A stretch of DNA of 64,000 nucleotides from Halostreptopolyspora alba (GTDB lineage Bacteria; Actinomycetota; Actinomycetes; Streptosporangiales; Streptosporangiaceae), in NCBI GenBank assembly GCA_003725585.1, contig RJMB01000008.1:119347-183346 (forward strand), in the 5' to 3' direction. Of this stretch, positions 15,971 through 27,059 are shown one piece after another (the first letter of the stretch is position 1; each line of letters begins with the position of its first letter). Position numbers and translations under genes: made by a program. Under the pieces are notes generated by a model. That model ran no database searches. It was given only the letters and a program-made list of their open reading frames with translations, and had not been told where the DNA came from.

Positions 15971-16452
15971 GGTTGAACCACCTCTACCAATCACTAGTAA
16001 GCTACTGATGAGCTAGGTCAGACATACTGGGTTAAGCGTGAGTCACCCCGCACGACGGAACGCCATGCGGTGCTTCGGTGTTCCCCGGTGTGGCTTAGAC
16101 CACTGCGGCGCAGATCCGCCGAAGTCGGCGGGCGCTCACGCGAACGGACGCGGAGGCGGTGACGCTCTCCCTGCGAGCCGGTACGTAATCATGCCATCCC
16201 CACTCCCGCTCGCGCACGGGGGGTGGGAAAAATACTCGCTCAACCGTTATCGAAACCTGACACCGAGCAACCGATCCTCGGTTGAGTGTCCGATTTAGTT
16301 GGTTTTTGAGTACTTTTGGCCGCTACGGACAAGCCAGAAACATGATATTGCGCTTTTTCGATCTTGCCTAGGGGCAACGTCCTGATGCGCGGGTCACATT
16401 CCGGTCTAGACCAACCTCGGTCCTGGCCGTCGCGGACGGGGCCCGGCCGGGC
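15971..16452. promoter_or_regulatory. Long AT-rich regulatory region upstream of whiB-like gene
   Basis: About 480 bases without a gene, markedly richer in A and T than the surroundings between about 16210 and 16380. It contains the perfect palindrome CAACCGA-TCC-TCGGTTG at 16268-16284 and long T/A runs. Only the leftward whiB-like gene starts from it (the metallo-hydrolase on the other side ends here), so it is probably its promoter and leader. Confidence 0.5.
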
Positions 16453-17103
16453 TCACAGCTCGCGCGTCTCGCCCGGCAGCAGTCGGGAGTAGTCCACCGA
16501 CGAAAGGGTGACCCCGAAGTTCTTGGCGTAGACCCCGGCTCCGGTCTCGTTGAGCAGACCGTCGTGTACGGCGATCGCGCTCTCGGGGCGCACCGCGCGC
16601 ACGTAGTCGATCACCTCCGACACCTTCGACCAGGGGGCCTGGATCGGCAGCAGTAGTGTGTCGACCGGATCCTGCGGAACGGTGAGCGCGTCACCGGGAT
16701 GGAAGACGGTGGCCCCGCCGGCCGAGACCCGGAACCCGATGTTGTCGATGACCGGGAGGTCGGGATGGATCACGGCGTGCCGTTCGCCGTAGACGTGTAC
16801 GTCGAACCCGGCCATCCGCACGGCGTCGCCCTGGCTGACCTCGTGTATCTCCGCTCCCAGCTCGCGAAGCTCGTCGAGCTGGCGCGCGACGCCGGAATGC
16901 GTGTGGATCCGCAGGCCCGGACGGGACTTCGCGGCCACGCGAAGCCGCTCCAGGTCGAGGTGATCGGGGTGCTCGTGCGTGACGGCGACCGCGTCAGCCC
17001 CCTGGGCGGCATCGTGCTCACTGAACCCGCCGGGATCGATGACCAGGGTCGAGCCGTCGTGTTCCAGGCGTACACAGGCATGTCCGAGCTTGGTCAGGCG
17101 CAC
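16453..17103 (-). CDS. Metallo-beta-lactamase-fold hydrolase (UlaG-like)
   Basis: A 216-residue single-domain MBL protein. THEHPDHLD supplies the HxHxDH zinc motif, with HAVIHPDLPV and FHPGDAL supplying later metal ligands and a terminal AVHDG. The start RLTKLGHACVRLEHDGSTLVIDPGG is the UlaG-like/beta-lactamase superfamily type. GTG 17103 is chosen since the fold begins immediately; a longer frame up to 17205 adds only Arg-rich sequence. Substrate unknown, possibly a lactone or phosphoester. Confidence 0.87.
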   Translation of the reverse strand: MRLTKLGHACVRLEHDGSTLVIDPGGFSEHDAAQGADAVAVTHEHPDHLDLERLRVAAKSRPGLRIHTHSGVARQLDELRELGAEIHEVSQGDAVRMAGFDVHVYGERHAVIHPDLPVIDNIGFRVSAGGATVFHPGDALTVPQDPVDTLLLPIQAPWSKVSEVIDYVRAVRPESAIAVHDGLLNETGAGVYAKNFGVTLSSVDYSRLLPGETREL

Positions 17104-17378
17104 GGTCGCAGATCCTCGTCTCGCGGCTGGTCGTCGGGTACCGGGCGCGGTGCGCCCGCGGTGTGCGGCTTCCCCCACCCTATCCACCAGCCGCTGGCTC
17201 GACACCCGAGCGGCCGCCCCGGCACGGTTGGCCCGGCCTGCCCTTAGGTGGTGAGTCAGGGACCAACAGTGGGAACGGGGCCAGCGATGGTCCCGTCGTA
17301 GCTAGTGAACGCGCCTTCTGGCGCACCGCGGCGTGGGAGCAGCGCCGCGTTACCAACAACGGGGTATAGCGAAGAGCC

Positions 17379-17786
17379 ATGGAACTATTGCGACTCCTTC
17401 TGAACATCATCTGGCTGGTCATCGCGGGGCTCTGGCTCGCGCTCGGCTACGTCGTGGCCGGGATCGTCTGCTGCGTCCTCATCGTCACGATCCCGTTCGG
17501 AATAGCCTCCTTCCGAATGGCCAACTACGCACTGTGGCCATTCGGGCGTGAGATGGCCCGTAAGCGGGACGCCTCCGAGGTCAGCACCGTGCTCAACGTG
17601 ATCTGGCTGATCATCGCCGGGTGGTGGCTGACCATCGGGCACATCACCACAGCGGTGGGGCTCGCGGTCACCATCATCGGCCTCCCCCTGGCTTGGGCGT
17701 CGCTGAAGATGATCCCCGTGGCACTGGCGCCGTTCGGCAACGAGATCGTGCACAGTGACCACCCCCGGGAGCCGTGGCGGTTCTAG
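17379..17786 (+). CDS. YccF-domain inner-membrane protein
   Basis: A 135-residue protein with two copies of the YccF (DUF307) unit: LLNIIWLVIAGLWLALGYVVAG and LNVIWLIIAGWWLTIGHIT each start a pair of transmembrane helices, separated by FRMANYALWPFGREM and ending APFGNEIV. Length fits the family. Function is not known. Confidence 0.9.
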   Translation: MELLRLLLNIIWLVIAGLWLALGYVVAGIVCCVLIVTIPFGIASFRMANYALWPFGREMARKRDASEVSTVLNVIWLIIAGWWLTIGHITTAVGLAVTIIGLPLAWASLKMIPVALAPFGNEIVHSDHPREPWRF

Positions 17787-17789
17787 AGC

Positions 17790-17828
17790 GTGCCGGGGAG
17801 CCCGGCGGAGGGCCACGCCACCCGGCAC
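17790..17828 (+). terminator. Possible terminator after yccF-like gene
   Basis: GTGCCGGG (17790-17797) and CCCGGCAC (17821-17828) can pair with a 23-base GC-rich loop, directly after the stop at 17786. Confidence 0.4.
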
Positions 17829-17929
17829 GTGTCGCCGTCGCCGGTGTGGTGGCACCGAGAGTGAGGAGTAACCTGTGGCGACCGGACAGCACGGCGACGG
17901 ACACAGGGATTAAGGGATAAGGGGCCGAG

Positions 17930-19246
17930 GTGCAGCTGAGGCGACCGTGGTACTGGTCGTTGGCCAAGATCTGGGGCGGTGCGCGCCGTCGCGCCAACCC
18001 GGAGGCCGAATCCGAGCGGCCGGCGGAGGAACCGCCGGCGCGGGAGGAGACGGACGAGGTGGGCGCCGGTGAGCTGTTACGCCAGGTGAGCGATGTCTGC
18101 CTGCGTATCCTGATCATCGGCGTCGTGGTGGGGCTGCTGCTGTGGGGGCTCACCTACATCCGGGTGGTCGCCCTGCCCGCCGTCCTCGCGGTGTTCCTCA
18201 CCGCCCTGCTCATGCCACCGACCGAGTGGATGCGGCGCAGGGGTGTGGGCCGCGGACTGTCCACGGCGCTCACGATGCTCGGCGCGCTCGCCGTGTTGGC
18301 CGGTGTCGTGACGCTGATCGTGCAGCCGGCCGTGCAGGGTTTCGGTGGCCTGGTGCAGAGCGTCGGTGAGGCCATCGGGAGAGTACAGGCGATACTCACC
18401 TCGTTCGGGCTCGACCCGCAACTGCTCAACCAGCTAATGGACGATGCCCAGGCCGAGGTGCAACGGTTCCTGGCCGAGGACAGCGACCAGCTGCTGACCG
18501 GCGCGTGGGCGGCCGGCGCGGCGGTGCTGGAGGTGTTGACCGGCCTGATCCTGGTGCTGGTGCTGACGGTCTACTTCGTGCACTCCGGGGACCGGTTGGT
18601 CGAGTGGATCACCACCCTGTTCCCCGCGAAGTCGCGGCGTCCGATGCGTGCCGCGGGGGCGATCGCCTATGGGGTCATGGGGCGCTACGTCCGGGGAGTC
18701 GCGCTGGTCGGGCTCATCGACGCCGTGGGCATCGGCGCCGCCCTGTTCTTCCTGATCGACACCACTCTCGCCATCCCGCTGATCGTGCTCACCTTCATCG
18801 GGGCCTTCCTCCCCGTCATCGGCGCGTTCGTGACCGGGCTACTGGCGGCGCTGGTCGCCTTCGTGACCGAGAGCTGGGTCGTCGCACTGGTGGTCGTCGC
18901 CGTGGTGCTGGTCGTGCAGCAGCTGGAGAGCCACGTGTTCGCCCCCCGGGTCTACGGCAAGGCGCTGGAGCTGCCCTCCGCCATCGTGCTGTTGGCCATC
19001 GCGATCGGGTTCGTCGTCGGCGGTGTGCCCGGAATGTTCCTGGCGACACCGGTGACGGCCGTCCTGGCGGCGCTGTTGCGCAACCGTCAGCTCATCCCCA
19101 CCGAGAGCATCCCCGAGCCCGACAGGGCCGAGCGGGAGCCGGCCGCGAGCGTCCCAACCGCCGGAGGCGGCGCGCGAGCCTCGGGCGCCGGCGACCGTGC
19201 CCACGGCGTCAACGAGGGCGGCGCGCCCACCAACGGCGGTGGATGA
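17930..19246 (+). CDS. AI-2E-family membrane protein (permease)
   Basis: A 438-residue protein with the AI-2E exporter family layout: cytoplasmic charged N-terminus (~60 residues), two helices, a long amphipathic loop (about 150-220), then five or six helices with IGAFLPVIGAFVTG and the conserved ESHVFAPRVYGKALELPS segment. The C-terminal ~60 residues are disordered, Gly/Ala-rich. Members include E. coli TqsA and YdiK and sodium/proton antiporters, so the substrate is open. GTG 17930 is the start. Confidence 0.88.
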   Translation: MQLRRPWYWSLAKIWGGARRRANPEAESERPAEEPPAREETDEVGAGELLRQVSDVCLRILIIGVVVGLLLWGLTYIRVVALPAVLAVFLTALLMPPTEWMRRRGVGRGLSTALTMLGALAVLAGVVTLIVQPAVQGFGGLVQSVGEAIGRVQAILTSFGLDPQLLNQLMDDAQAEVQRFLAEDSDQLLTGAWAAGAAVLEVLTGLILVLVLTVYFVHSGDRLVEWITTLFPAKSRRPMRAAGAIAYGVMGRYVRGVALVGLIDAVGIGAALFFLIDTTLAIPLIVLTFIGAFLPVIGAFVTGLLAALVAFVTESWVVALVVVAVVLVVQQLESHVFAPRVYGKALELPSAIVLLAIAIGFVVGGVPGMFLATPVTAVLAALLRNRQLIPTESIPEPDRAEREPAASVPTAGGGARASGAGDRAHGVNEGGAPTNGGG

Positions 19247-19408
19247 CCACGGAGCATGGGCGCGTCGTGTGGCGCGTGGAACCATTTAGGCTGGATCGGG
19301 TGCGCGTGTCCCCGGTGTGAGCTCCGCGCTCCTCGTCGTTCCCCCGCCGCGGGCGACGAGCCGTGACCGGCCGCGCTCCCGCACGCTCTCCCGCGAGAAG
19401 GACGGCCC

Positions 19409-21010
<1,602 letters not shown>

Positions 21011-21218
21011 CGTCGGGCTCCTCGCCGGAGCCGAGAGACGACGCGCGAACCGCGCCATGGTTGACAGCCGCCTTCCTCGGGATCGGATTCTGTTCTGTCC
21101 GAAAAAGGGAAAGCCGCCCAACATGGCGCCCCCTCACTCTCGACGGGTAGTCAGTCGGGGCCTCATGACTGATCATGGGCAACGATGTCGTCTCGATCAC
21201 CGAGAGCAAGGAGGCACC

Positions 21219-21425
21219 GTGGCGGAGACCCTCAGGAAGGGCACCCGTGTTACGGGGACCGAACGTTCGGAACTCGCTGATGAGCTGAAGAAACGGTACG
21301 ACAACGGGGAGAGCATCCGTTCGCTGGCCGCCGCGACCGGCCGGTCCTACGGGTTCGTGCACCGCCTGCTCACCGAGGCCGGCGTCACGTTGCGTGGCCG
21401 AGGGGGAGCTACCCGGCGTTCCTGA
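21219..21425 (+). CDS. Small helix-turn-helix protein conserved in actinomycetes
   Basis: A 68-residue basic protein: ELADELKKRYDNGESIRSLA then TGRSYGFVHRLLTEAGVTLRGRGG. The helix-turn-helix resembles the N-terminal recognition part of Lsr2/resolvase-like homeodomain folds. GTG 21219 is preceded by a strong AAGGAGG. Close homologues with nearly the same sequence are, as I recall, widespread in Streptomyces and relatives; function unreported. It sits between the ABC-F gene and an enoyl-CoA hydratase gene. Confidence 0.85.
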   Translation: MAETLRKGTRVTGTERSELADELKKRYDNGESIRSLAAATGRSYGFVHRLLTEAGVTLRGRGGATRRS

Positions 21426-21560
21426 TCCCGAGCGGGCCGCGTTCGGCCGCGGAGCGCCGGCCGTGCGGTGGGGCGCGCAGCGTTGCGGTTAGTCTTGGCG
21501 CCGAACCGGAGACGGACCGATCGTGCCCACCGAGGCGGGCGCGGACAACCGGAGGTGAGC

Positions 21561-22376
21561 GTGGCCGATACGAGGACGCCGACCGAAGAGGAGCTGTCGG
21601 ACGCTGGCGTGCGCCTGGAGATCGAGGGCGCCGTGGCTACCGTCAGCATGGCCCGTCCCGAGCGTCGCAACGCTATGACGGGACGCACCTGGACGGCACT
21701 GGCCCATATTGGCCAAACCCTGCCGGAATCTGTCCGAATCGTCGTCGTCAAGGGCGATGGCCCGTCGTTCTCCGCGGGTATCGACCTGGCCATGTTCAGC
21801 CCGGAGGGAGTCGAGGGCGAGAGGTCGCTGATGCGTGACCTCCGCGACGGCGACCCCGACCACTCGGCGCTGGCCGACACCATCGCCTCGTACCAAGAGG
21901 GGTTCCTGTGGCTGCGTGATCCCGGAATCGTCTCCATCGCCTCGGTCCGCGGGCACGCGATCGGTGCCGGATTCCAGCTCGCTCTCTCCTGCGACCTGCG
22001 CGTACTGGCCGACGACGCTCGGATGTGCATGAAGGAGCCGGCGCTTGGGCTGGTGCCCGACCTCACCGGGACCAAGCCGTTGGTGGAGACCGTGGGTGTG
22101 AGCCGCGCGCTCGAGCTGTGCCTGACCGCGCGTGAGGTTCCGGCCGAGGAGGCCCGCGAGCTTCGGCTGGCCGAGGTCGTGGTCGACGGGGCCTCCCTGG
22201 ACGCGACGGTGGACGACCTGGTCGCCGGCCTGCTCGCCACCCCCGCGGAGGCCGCCACCGCCACCAAGGAGCTGATCCGTCAGGCGCCGGGAAACACACT
22301 GGAGGAGCAGGCCGAGGCGGAGCGGCGGGCACAGATCGGGCGGCTCGCCGCGCTCGCTCGCGGCGGCGACGGCTGA
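21561..22376 (+). CDS. Enoyl-CoA hydratase/isomerase family protein
   Basis: A 271-residue crotonase-fold protein. The oxyanion-hole segments are visible: GPSFSAGIDLAMF and SVRGHAIGAGFQLALSCDLR. The position that is Glu in true hydratases reads EPALGLVPDLTGT, so one catalytic Glu is retained in MKEPALGL. The C-terminal helix ends EAERRAQIGRL. GTG 21561 is five bases after GGAGG. Probably beta-oxidation or a related CoA step; specific substrate unknown. Confidence 0.87.
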   Translation: MADTRTPTEEELSDAGVRLEIEGAVATVSMARPERRNAMTGRTWTALAHIGQTLPESVRIVVVKGDGPSFSAGIDLAMFSPEGVEGERSLMRDLRDGDPDHSALADTIASYQEGFLWLRDPGIVSIASVRGHAIGAGFQLALSCDLRVLADDARMCMKEPALGLVPDLTGTKPLVETVGVSRALELCLTAREVPAEEARELRLAEVVVDGASLDATVDDLVAGLLATPAEAATATKELIRQAPGNTLEEQAEAERRAQIGRLAALARGGDG

Positions 22377-22641
22377 CCCGGGGCCTCCGGGCGCGGTGAG
22401 TCACGGATCACCCGGGGTTCACCGGCCCGGCGCGCCCCTCGCACCCGGTGGTCTAGTACGCTGCATCCGGCGGTCAACTCGTGTTGCGCGCATCGGGCGC
22501 GCCGGGCCGCCCGGCGCCGGGTGAGGATTCTCGTCCCCCCGTGTCGCGTTTTCTGGCGCGTTTGTGTGATTTCTGCGTGGCCCACGTGGTCTCGGAGCCT
22601 TCCTCGAAACGCCGCCAACCGATGAGGAAGGTTTACGTCAC

Positions 22642-24051
22642 GTGACGGACAATGACGCATGCCCGCGTTTCGCTGATCTCGGACTTCCCGAGGGGGTCGT
22701 CGAGCAACTGGAACGCGACGGTGTGACCACGCCGTTCGCGATCCAGGCCGCGGCGATCCCCGACGCGCTCGCGGGACGCGATGTTCTCGGCTGCGGGAGA
22801 ACCGGCTCCGGTAAGACCCTCGCCTACGGGCTTCCCCTGCTGGTGCGGTCCGGCGCCTCGCGCGCCGCCTCGCGGCGTCCGCGAGGGCTGGTGCTGGTGC
22901 CGACCCGCGAGCTGGCCCACCAGGTCCGCGACGCCCTGCTGCCCTACGCCCGCACCCTGGGCGTCCGCGTCGGCGACGTCGTCGGCGGGAGCTCCTACAA
23001 CCGGCAGATCAACGAGCTGCGCCGTGGCGTGGAGATCCTGGTCGCCACACCGGGACGGCTCACCGACCTCATCGAGCAGGGCGCCTGCGAGCTGGGTGAC
23101 GTCGGGCTCTCCGTGATCGACGAAGCGGACCAGATGTGTGACATGGGCTTCATGCCGCAGGTGAGTGCGTTGCTCGACCAGGTCCGGTCCGGCGGCCAGA
23201 CACTGCTCTTCTCGGCCACCCTGGACGGCGATGTCGACACCCTGGTGCGCCGCTACATGAAGGAGCCGGAGACGCACTCGATCGACCCGCCGACCTCGCA
23301 CGTCGCCACGATGGAGCACCACATGCTGAAGGTGCTGCCGCGGGACAAGAACCAGATCGTGACCCAGATCGCGGCGCGCGAGGGCCGCACCCTCCTGTTC
23401 GTGCGCAGCAAGCACCGCGCCGACGCCATCAGTGAGCAGTTGGTCAACGCCGGGGTGCCCTGCGCCTCACTGCACGGAGGCAAGAGCCAGAGCGTTCGCA
23501 CCAAGACGCTGGCCAAGTTCCGCGAGGGCCGCGTTCAGACGCTGGTCGCCACCGACGTGGCGGCGCGTGGCATCCACGTCGACGGCATCGACATGGTGGT
23601 CAACGTGGACCTGCCCACCGGGCACAAGGATTACCTGCACCGGGGCGGCCGCACCGCTCGGGCCGGCGAGTCCGGTCAGGTGGTCTCGCTCGTCGCTCCC
23701 AACCAGCGCCGTATGGCACGCAAGATGTTCGGCGAGGCCGGTGTCCAGGCCGACCAGCACCTGGTCAACCCCGGGGACGATCTTCTGACGCGGGTGACCG
23801 GTGCCCGCGAGCCGTCGTGGGAGCCCTGGGTGGAGCCGCCGGAACCGCGGGAGCACAAGCGCGGCCGTGGTGGGCCCCGGAAGCGACACAACGACCACGG
23901 CCGCCCGCGTGGGGACCGGCGCCCGCGTGGCGAGCGCGACCAGCGGGCGGAGCAGGGGCAGTGGCGCGACGGGCGCCGTCCCGACGGCGAGCGCCGCGGC
24001 GGGGGCCGCACCCCCTCTCGCGGTGGCCGCAGGGGAACGCCCCGGTCCTGA
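22642..24051 (+). CDS. DEAD-box RNA helicase
   Basis: A 469-residue helicase. Q-motif and Walker A GRTGSGKT (52-59), PTRELAHQV (Ia), TPGRL (Ib), VIDEAD (II), SATL (III), the HRGGRTARAG arginine-finger motif (VI). The last ~75 residues are Arg/Gly-rich (repeats of RGG-type) and bind RNA nonspecifically. GTG start behind GAGGAAGG. Likely RNA remodelling in ribosome assembly or cold response. The stop is 52 bases from the convergent small membrane protein gene. Confidence 0.93.
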   Translation: MTDNDACPRFADLGLPEGVVEQLERDGVTTPFAIQAAAIPDALAGRDVLGCGRTGSGKTLAYGLPLLVRSGASRAASRRPRGLVLVPTRELAHQVRDALLPYARTLGVRVGDVVGGSSYNRQINELRRGVEILVATPGRLTDLIEQGACELGDVGLSVIDEADQMCDMGFMPQVSALLDQVRSGGQTLLFSATLDGDVDTLVRRYMKEPETHSIDPPTSHVATMEHHMLKVLPRDKNQIVTQIAAREGRTLLFVRSKHRADAISEQLVNAGVPCASLHGGKSQSVRTKTLAKFREGRVQTLVATDVAARGIHVDGIDMVVNVDLPTGHKDYLHRGGRTARAGESGQVVSLVAPNQRRMARKMFGEAGVQADQHLVNPGDDLLTRVTGAREPSWEPWVEPPEPREHKRGRGGPRKRHNDHGRPRGDRRPRGERDQRAEQGQWRDGRRPDGERRGGGRTPSRGGRRGTPRS

Positions 24052-24103
24052 CACCGCACGCGGACCCGAAACGCGGCCGGGCCGCGCCTCGAAGAAGCGG
24101 GGC

Positions 24104-24412
24104 TCAACCGGCCGGGTCGTCCCCGCTCCCGGGGGCGGCCCGGCGCCGACGCCGCGACAGCGGGCCGTGTGGCTCCTCGGCCGCATCGCGCGGGGCGTCG
24201 AGGGTGACGTCGGCCATGATCCCTGTGGCCAGGGCGGCGATCCCGGACAGCACGAACGCCGCTGTGCCGCCGATGACCAGGTTCCAGGACGGTCCCAGGG
24301 TCAGCCCGACGCCAGCGGTGGTGAATCCGGCGATCATGATGGCGACCCAGAGCCACGACCGCCAGCGGCCCAGGTGACCGCCCCGGGATCCGCGCGAACC
24401 CCCGCTTGCCAT
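24104..24412 (-). CDS. Small two-helix membrane protein, unknown
   Basis: A 102-residue protein: Gly/Arg-rich start, helix 1 (WLWVAIMIAGFTTAGVGLTL), a short loop GPSWN, helix 2 (LVIGGTAAFVLSGIAALATG), then a hydrophilic Arg-rich tail. ATG 24412 lies behind GGGAGG. The pattern is common among actinomycete small membrane proteins of unknown role. Confidence 0.75.
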   Translation of the reverse strand: MASGGSRGSRGGHLGRWRSWLWVAIMIAGFTTAGVGLTLGPSWNLVIGGTAAFVLSGIAALATGIMADVTLDAPRDAAEEPHGPLSRRRRRAAPGSGDDPAG

Positions 24413-24678
24413 GACCGGACCTCCCTGGCGTTTCCGCTTTCCCCGGATACCTCCCTGGGAAACCCGTGTCCGGCTGGGACGCACGACACCCGGTGGAGAT
24501 GGCTCACCCGGGGTTCCGGTTCGGGAGGCGACCGTGGCACTCTCCTTGTTATCTTTCCGTTGCCACCCGGTCCGCGCGTGTAGCCACCTGGCCGCGCACT
24601 GCGACGTTCGCGGCTGAAGTCCCAGGTTGTTACGGGTAGGATCTGGCGGAACCCACAAGCTCTGACGAGGATACGAAC

Positions 24679-25752
24679 GTGTCTGGACAGCCGGCGGGAT
24701 CCCCCTCATCGGCGCGCCCCTCCCTTGGCGACTCCCTGGTCAGCGACTTCGACGACAGGGACGACGACCTTCCCCCTCCCGAGTGGGGACGGCCGCGCGG
24801 GCAGCGCCGCACGGCCACCGTGTGGGTGTTCGCGGTGTTCATCGCGCTCATGGCCTTCGCCCACTCGTGGTACACCGACGACCTCACCAACGAGGCGTTC
24901 CTGGCCTGGGCCACCATCTTCACCGCGATCTGTCTGCAGGCGATGCCGTTCCTGGTGTTCGGTGTCGCGTTGTCGGCCGCGCTGACGGCGTTCGTCCCGG
25001 AGTCGGCCTACCAACGCTTCATCCCCAAACGGGCGGGGACCGCGGTTCCGGTCGCCGGCGCGGCCGGCGGTGTGCTCCCCGGATGTGAGTGCGCGTCCGT
25101 TCCCATGGCCGGTGGCCTGATCCGGCGCGGCGTCGCCCCGGCCGCGGCGCTCACCTTCCTGCTGTCGGCTCCGGCGATCAACCCGGTGGTGCTGGTCGCC
25201 ACAGGGGTGGCGTTCTCGGGCCAGCTGGAGATGGTGGCGGCACGCTTTCTCGCGTCGTTCGGCGCGGCCGTGGTGACCGGCTGGGTCTGGGCGCGCTTCG
25301 GAAAGACCGACTGGTTGCGGATGAAGCAGCAACACCACGACCCGGCGGCACCCGGATGGGTCGTCTTCCGTGACTCGATGCTGCACGACCTGATGCACGC
25401 GGGCGGATACCTGGTCGTGGGCGCGGCGGCCGCCGGGACCCTCAACGTCGTCGTTCCGCGCGAGTGGGTCGTCACCGTCGCCGACCTGCCCGTGATCTCC
25501 GCGCTGGTCATGGCCGCACTGGCGATCCTGCTGTCGATCTGTTCCGAGGCCGACGCGTTCGTCGCCGCCAGCCTCAGCGATTTCTCGCCGACGGCCATGC
25601 TCGCCTTCATGGTCGTGGGGCCCATGCTCGACCTGAAGCTCATCGCGATCCAGGCCGGCACGTTCGGTTGGCGGTTCGTCTGTCGCTTCGCCCCGCTGAT
25701 ACTCGCGACGACGCTCGTGTTCACCTTCCTGATCGGAGGACTGCTGCTGTGA
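24679..25752 (+). CDS. Permease of the DUF318/YraQ family
   Basis: A 357-residue polytopic protein. The family hallmark is GVLPGCECASVPMAGGLIRRG, a Cys-x-Cys motif at a helix start, and LLSAPAINPVVL; a second half repeats the plan with SICSEADAFVAASL and GPMLDLKL. Such permeases (YraQ/ArsP-like) are linked to metal or metalloid efflux; ArsP exports organoarsenicals. Its GTG follows GAGGA. The TGA overlaps the next gene start by four bases. Confidence 0.88.
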   Translation: MSGQPAGSPSSARPSLGDSLVSDFDDRDDDLPPPEWGRPRGQRRTATVWVFAVFIALMAFAHSWYTDDLTNEAFLAWATIFTAICLQAMPFLVFGVALSAALTAFVPESAYQRFIPKRAGTAVPVAGAAGGVLPGCECASVPMAGGLIRRGVAPAAALTFLLSAPAINPVVLVATGVAFSGQLEMVAARFLASFGAAVVTGWVWARFGKTDWLRMKQQHHDPAAPGWVVFRDSMLHDLMHAGGYLVVGAAAAGTLNVVVPREWVVTVADLPVISALVMAALAILLSICSEADAFVAASLSDFSPTAMLAFMVVGPMLDLKLIAIQAGTFGWRFVCRFAPLILATTLVFTFLIGGLLL

Positions 25753-26501
25753 ACCGGATCGCACAGGGAATGGTGACTCTGCTGCTGGGTGCGGCCGCGC
25801 TGGGCAGCACCGTCTTCTCGGACCTCTACCTCAACTACGTGAAGGACCTGTTCCAGCCGTTCCTCATCCTCACGGGACTGATGCTGGTCGTGCTCGGCGT
25901 CTGGATCGTCGTCTCCGACCTGCGGGCGAACTTCGGCGCGGATGGAGGCGACACGCAGGACTCCCACACCGGCGAGGACTCCGGCCATGACCACTCCCGG
26001 GCCCCGTGGGTGGCGTGGCTACTGGTGCTACCGGTGATCTCGGTGTTCGTCATCGCCCCGCCGGCGCTGGGGGCCTACTCCGCGGCGGAGACGACCACGA
26101 GTTCACCCAGCGACGCCGAGAGCGACGAGGGCGGCGAGTTCGACGAGCTGGACGACAGTTCCGGCCCGGTCCAGCTGGAGATGCAGGATTTCGTCTCGCG
26201 GGCCTGGACCGACGAGGAGCGGCAGATGTCGGGGCTGGAGATCGAGCTGACCGGTTTCGCCGCCCCCAACCCCGACGGCGAGGGGTGGTTCCTCGCCCGA
26301 CTGCAGATGGCTTGTTGTGCCGCCGACGCGGTGGTCAACCGGGTACTGATCACCGACGAGCCGGAACCCGAGAAGGACAGCTGGTGGACGGTGCGCGGTA
26401 CCTGGGACGAACCCGAGGGCGACATCGCCGAGGTTCGGGAACACCGGTTCACGGTCACCGAGATGGTCGAGGTCGAGAACCCGCCCGACCCTTACGAGTA
26501 A
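25749..26501 (+). CDS. TIGR03943-family putative permease subunit
   Basis: A 250-residue partner of the preceding permease. Two N-terminal transmembrane segments, a His-rich cytoplasmic stretch (HDHSR) and a third segment precede an acidic linker and an outside domain with ELTGFAAPNPDGEGWFLARLQMACCAADA. The MACCAADA cysteine pair and GFAA motif mark this family, which is nearly always next to a DUF318 permease. Start GTG 25749 overlaps the upstream stop (GTGA). The Cys pair and His cluster suggest metal handling, by inference. Confidence 0.88.
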   Translation: MNRIAQGMVTLLLGAAALGSTVFSDLYLNYVKDLFQPFLILTGLMLVVLGVWIVVSDLRANFGADGGDTQDSHTGEDSGHDHSRAPWVAWLLVLPVISVFVIAPPALGAYSAAETTTSSPSDAESDEGGEFDELDDSSGPVQLEMQDFVSRAWTDEERQMSGLEIELTGFAAPNPDGEGWFLARLQMACCAADAVVNRVLITDEPEPEKDSWWTVRGTWDEPEGDIAEVREHRFTVTEMVEVENPPDPYE

Positions 26502-26514
26502 GTAGCGGGTGGCG

Positions 26515-26531
26515 CCGCCCGGAACGGGCGG
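26515..26531. terminator. Short hairpin between convergent genes
   Basis: CCGCCCG-GAA-CGGGCGG, a seven-pair stem with three-base loop, between stops at 26501 and 26554. Confidence 0.4.
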
Positions 26532-26553
26532 AGGCGTGGCACCGGTGGCACGC

Positions 26554-26973
26554 TCACGTGGGTCCGTCGGGCCTGGGGGCGAGGGCGAGCACGCCGCCGC
26601 TCTCGCGCGCGGCGAGACACGGGTTTTCGTAGGTGTGGCGGAAGCGTACCGGCTCACCAAGCCAGTGTCCGGTGACCTCACCCACCGTCGGGCGGTACTC
26701 CATGGTGCACGGATCTCCCGTTGTCGGGAGGTCACCGAACCGACCGTGGACCTGACGGAGCGTCTCACACGCGGCCGCGGCCCGTGGGTGGCTACCACCC
26801 GCGGGAGCGCAGGTGAGGGTGGCTTCGGTGAGCTCCTCTTCGCCCCGCTCCGCCACGCTCAGGTGCAACGCGGACGCCGGCGCGCGCACCGGGTGCGCAC
26901 CCGGTGCCACGAGCAGCAGCCCGGCACTGGCCGCCACCAGCACCGGTCGTAGGAGTGATCTCGTTCGCCGCAT
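26554..26973 (-). CDS. SSI-family serine protease inhibitor (paralogue A)
   Basis: A 139-residue secreted protein with a signal peptide (about residues 1-30) and a Streptomyces-subtilisin-inhibitor domain. Four cysteines fall in the SSI pattern (TCAPAGGSHP, ACETL, PCTMEY, NPCLA). By alignment to SSI (Cys71-Pro-Met73-Val74) the reactive site P1-P1' reads Met-Glu in CTMEY. It is followed upstream by a second SSI gene at 27060, apparently a tandem duplication. Target would be secreted subtilisin- or trypsin-like proteases. Confidence 0.9.
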   Translation of the reverse strand: MRRTRSLLRPVLVAASAGLLLVAPGAHPVRAPASALHLSVAERGEEELTEATLTCAPAGGSHPRAAAACETLRQVHGRFGDLPTTGDPCTMEYRPTVGEVTGHWLGEPVRFRHTYENPCLAARESGGVLALAPRPDGPT

Positions 26974-27059
26974 CCGCGCATCCCCTCGCCTGCGGCGTGC
27001 CCGCGAGCGGGCGAGCCGGAAACCGGCCTGGCCCCGTTTCCGGGTGATGGTCCGCCGAG

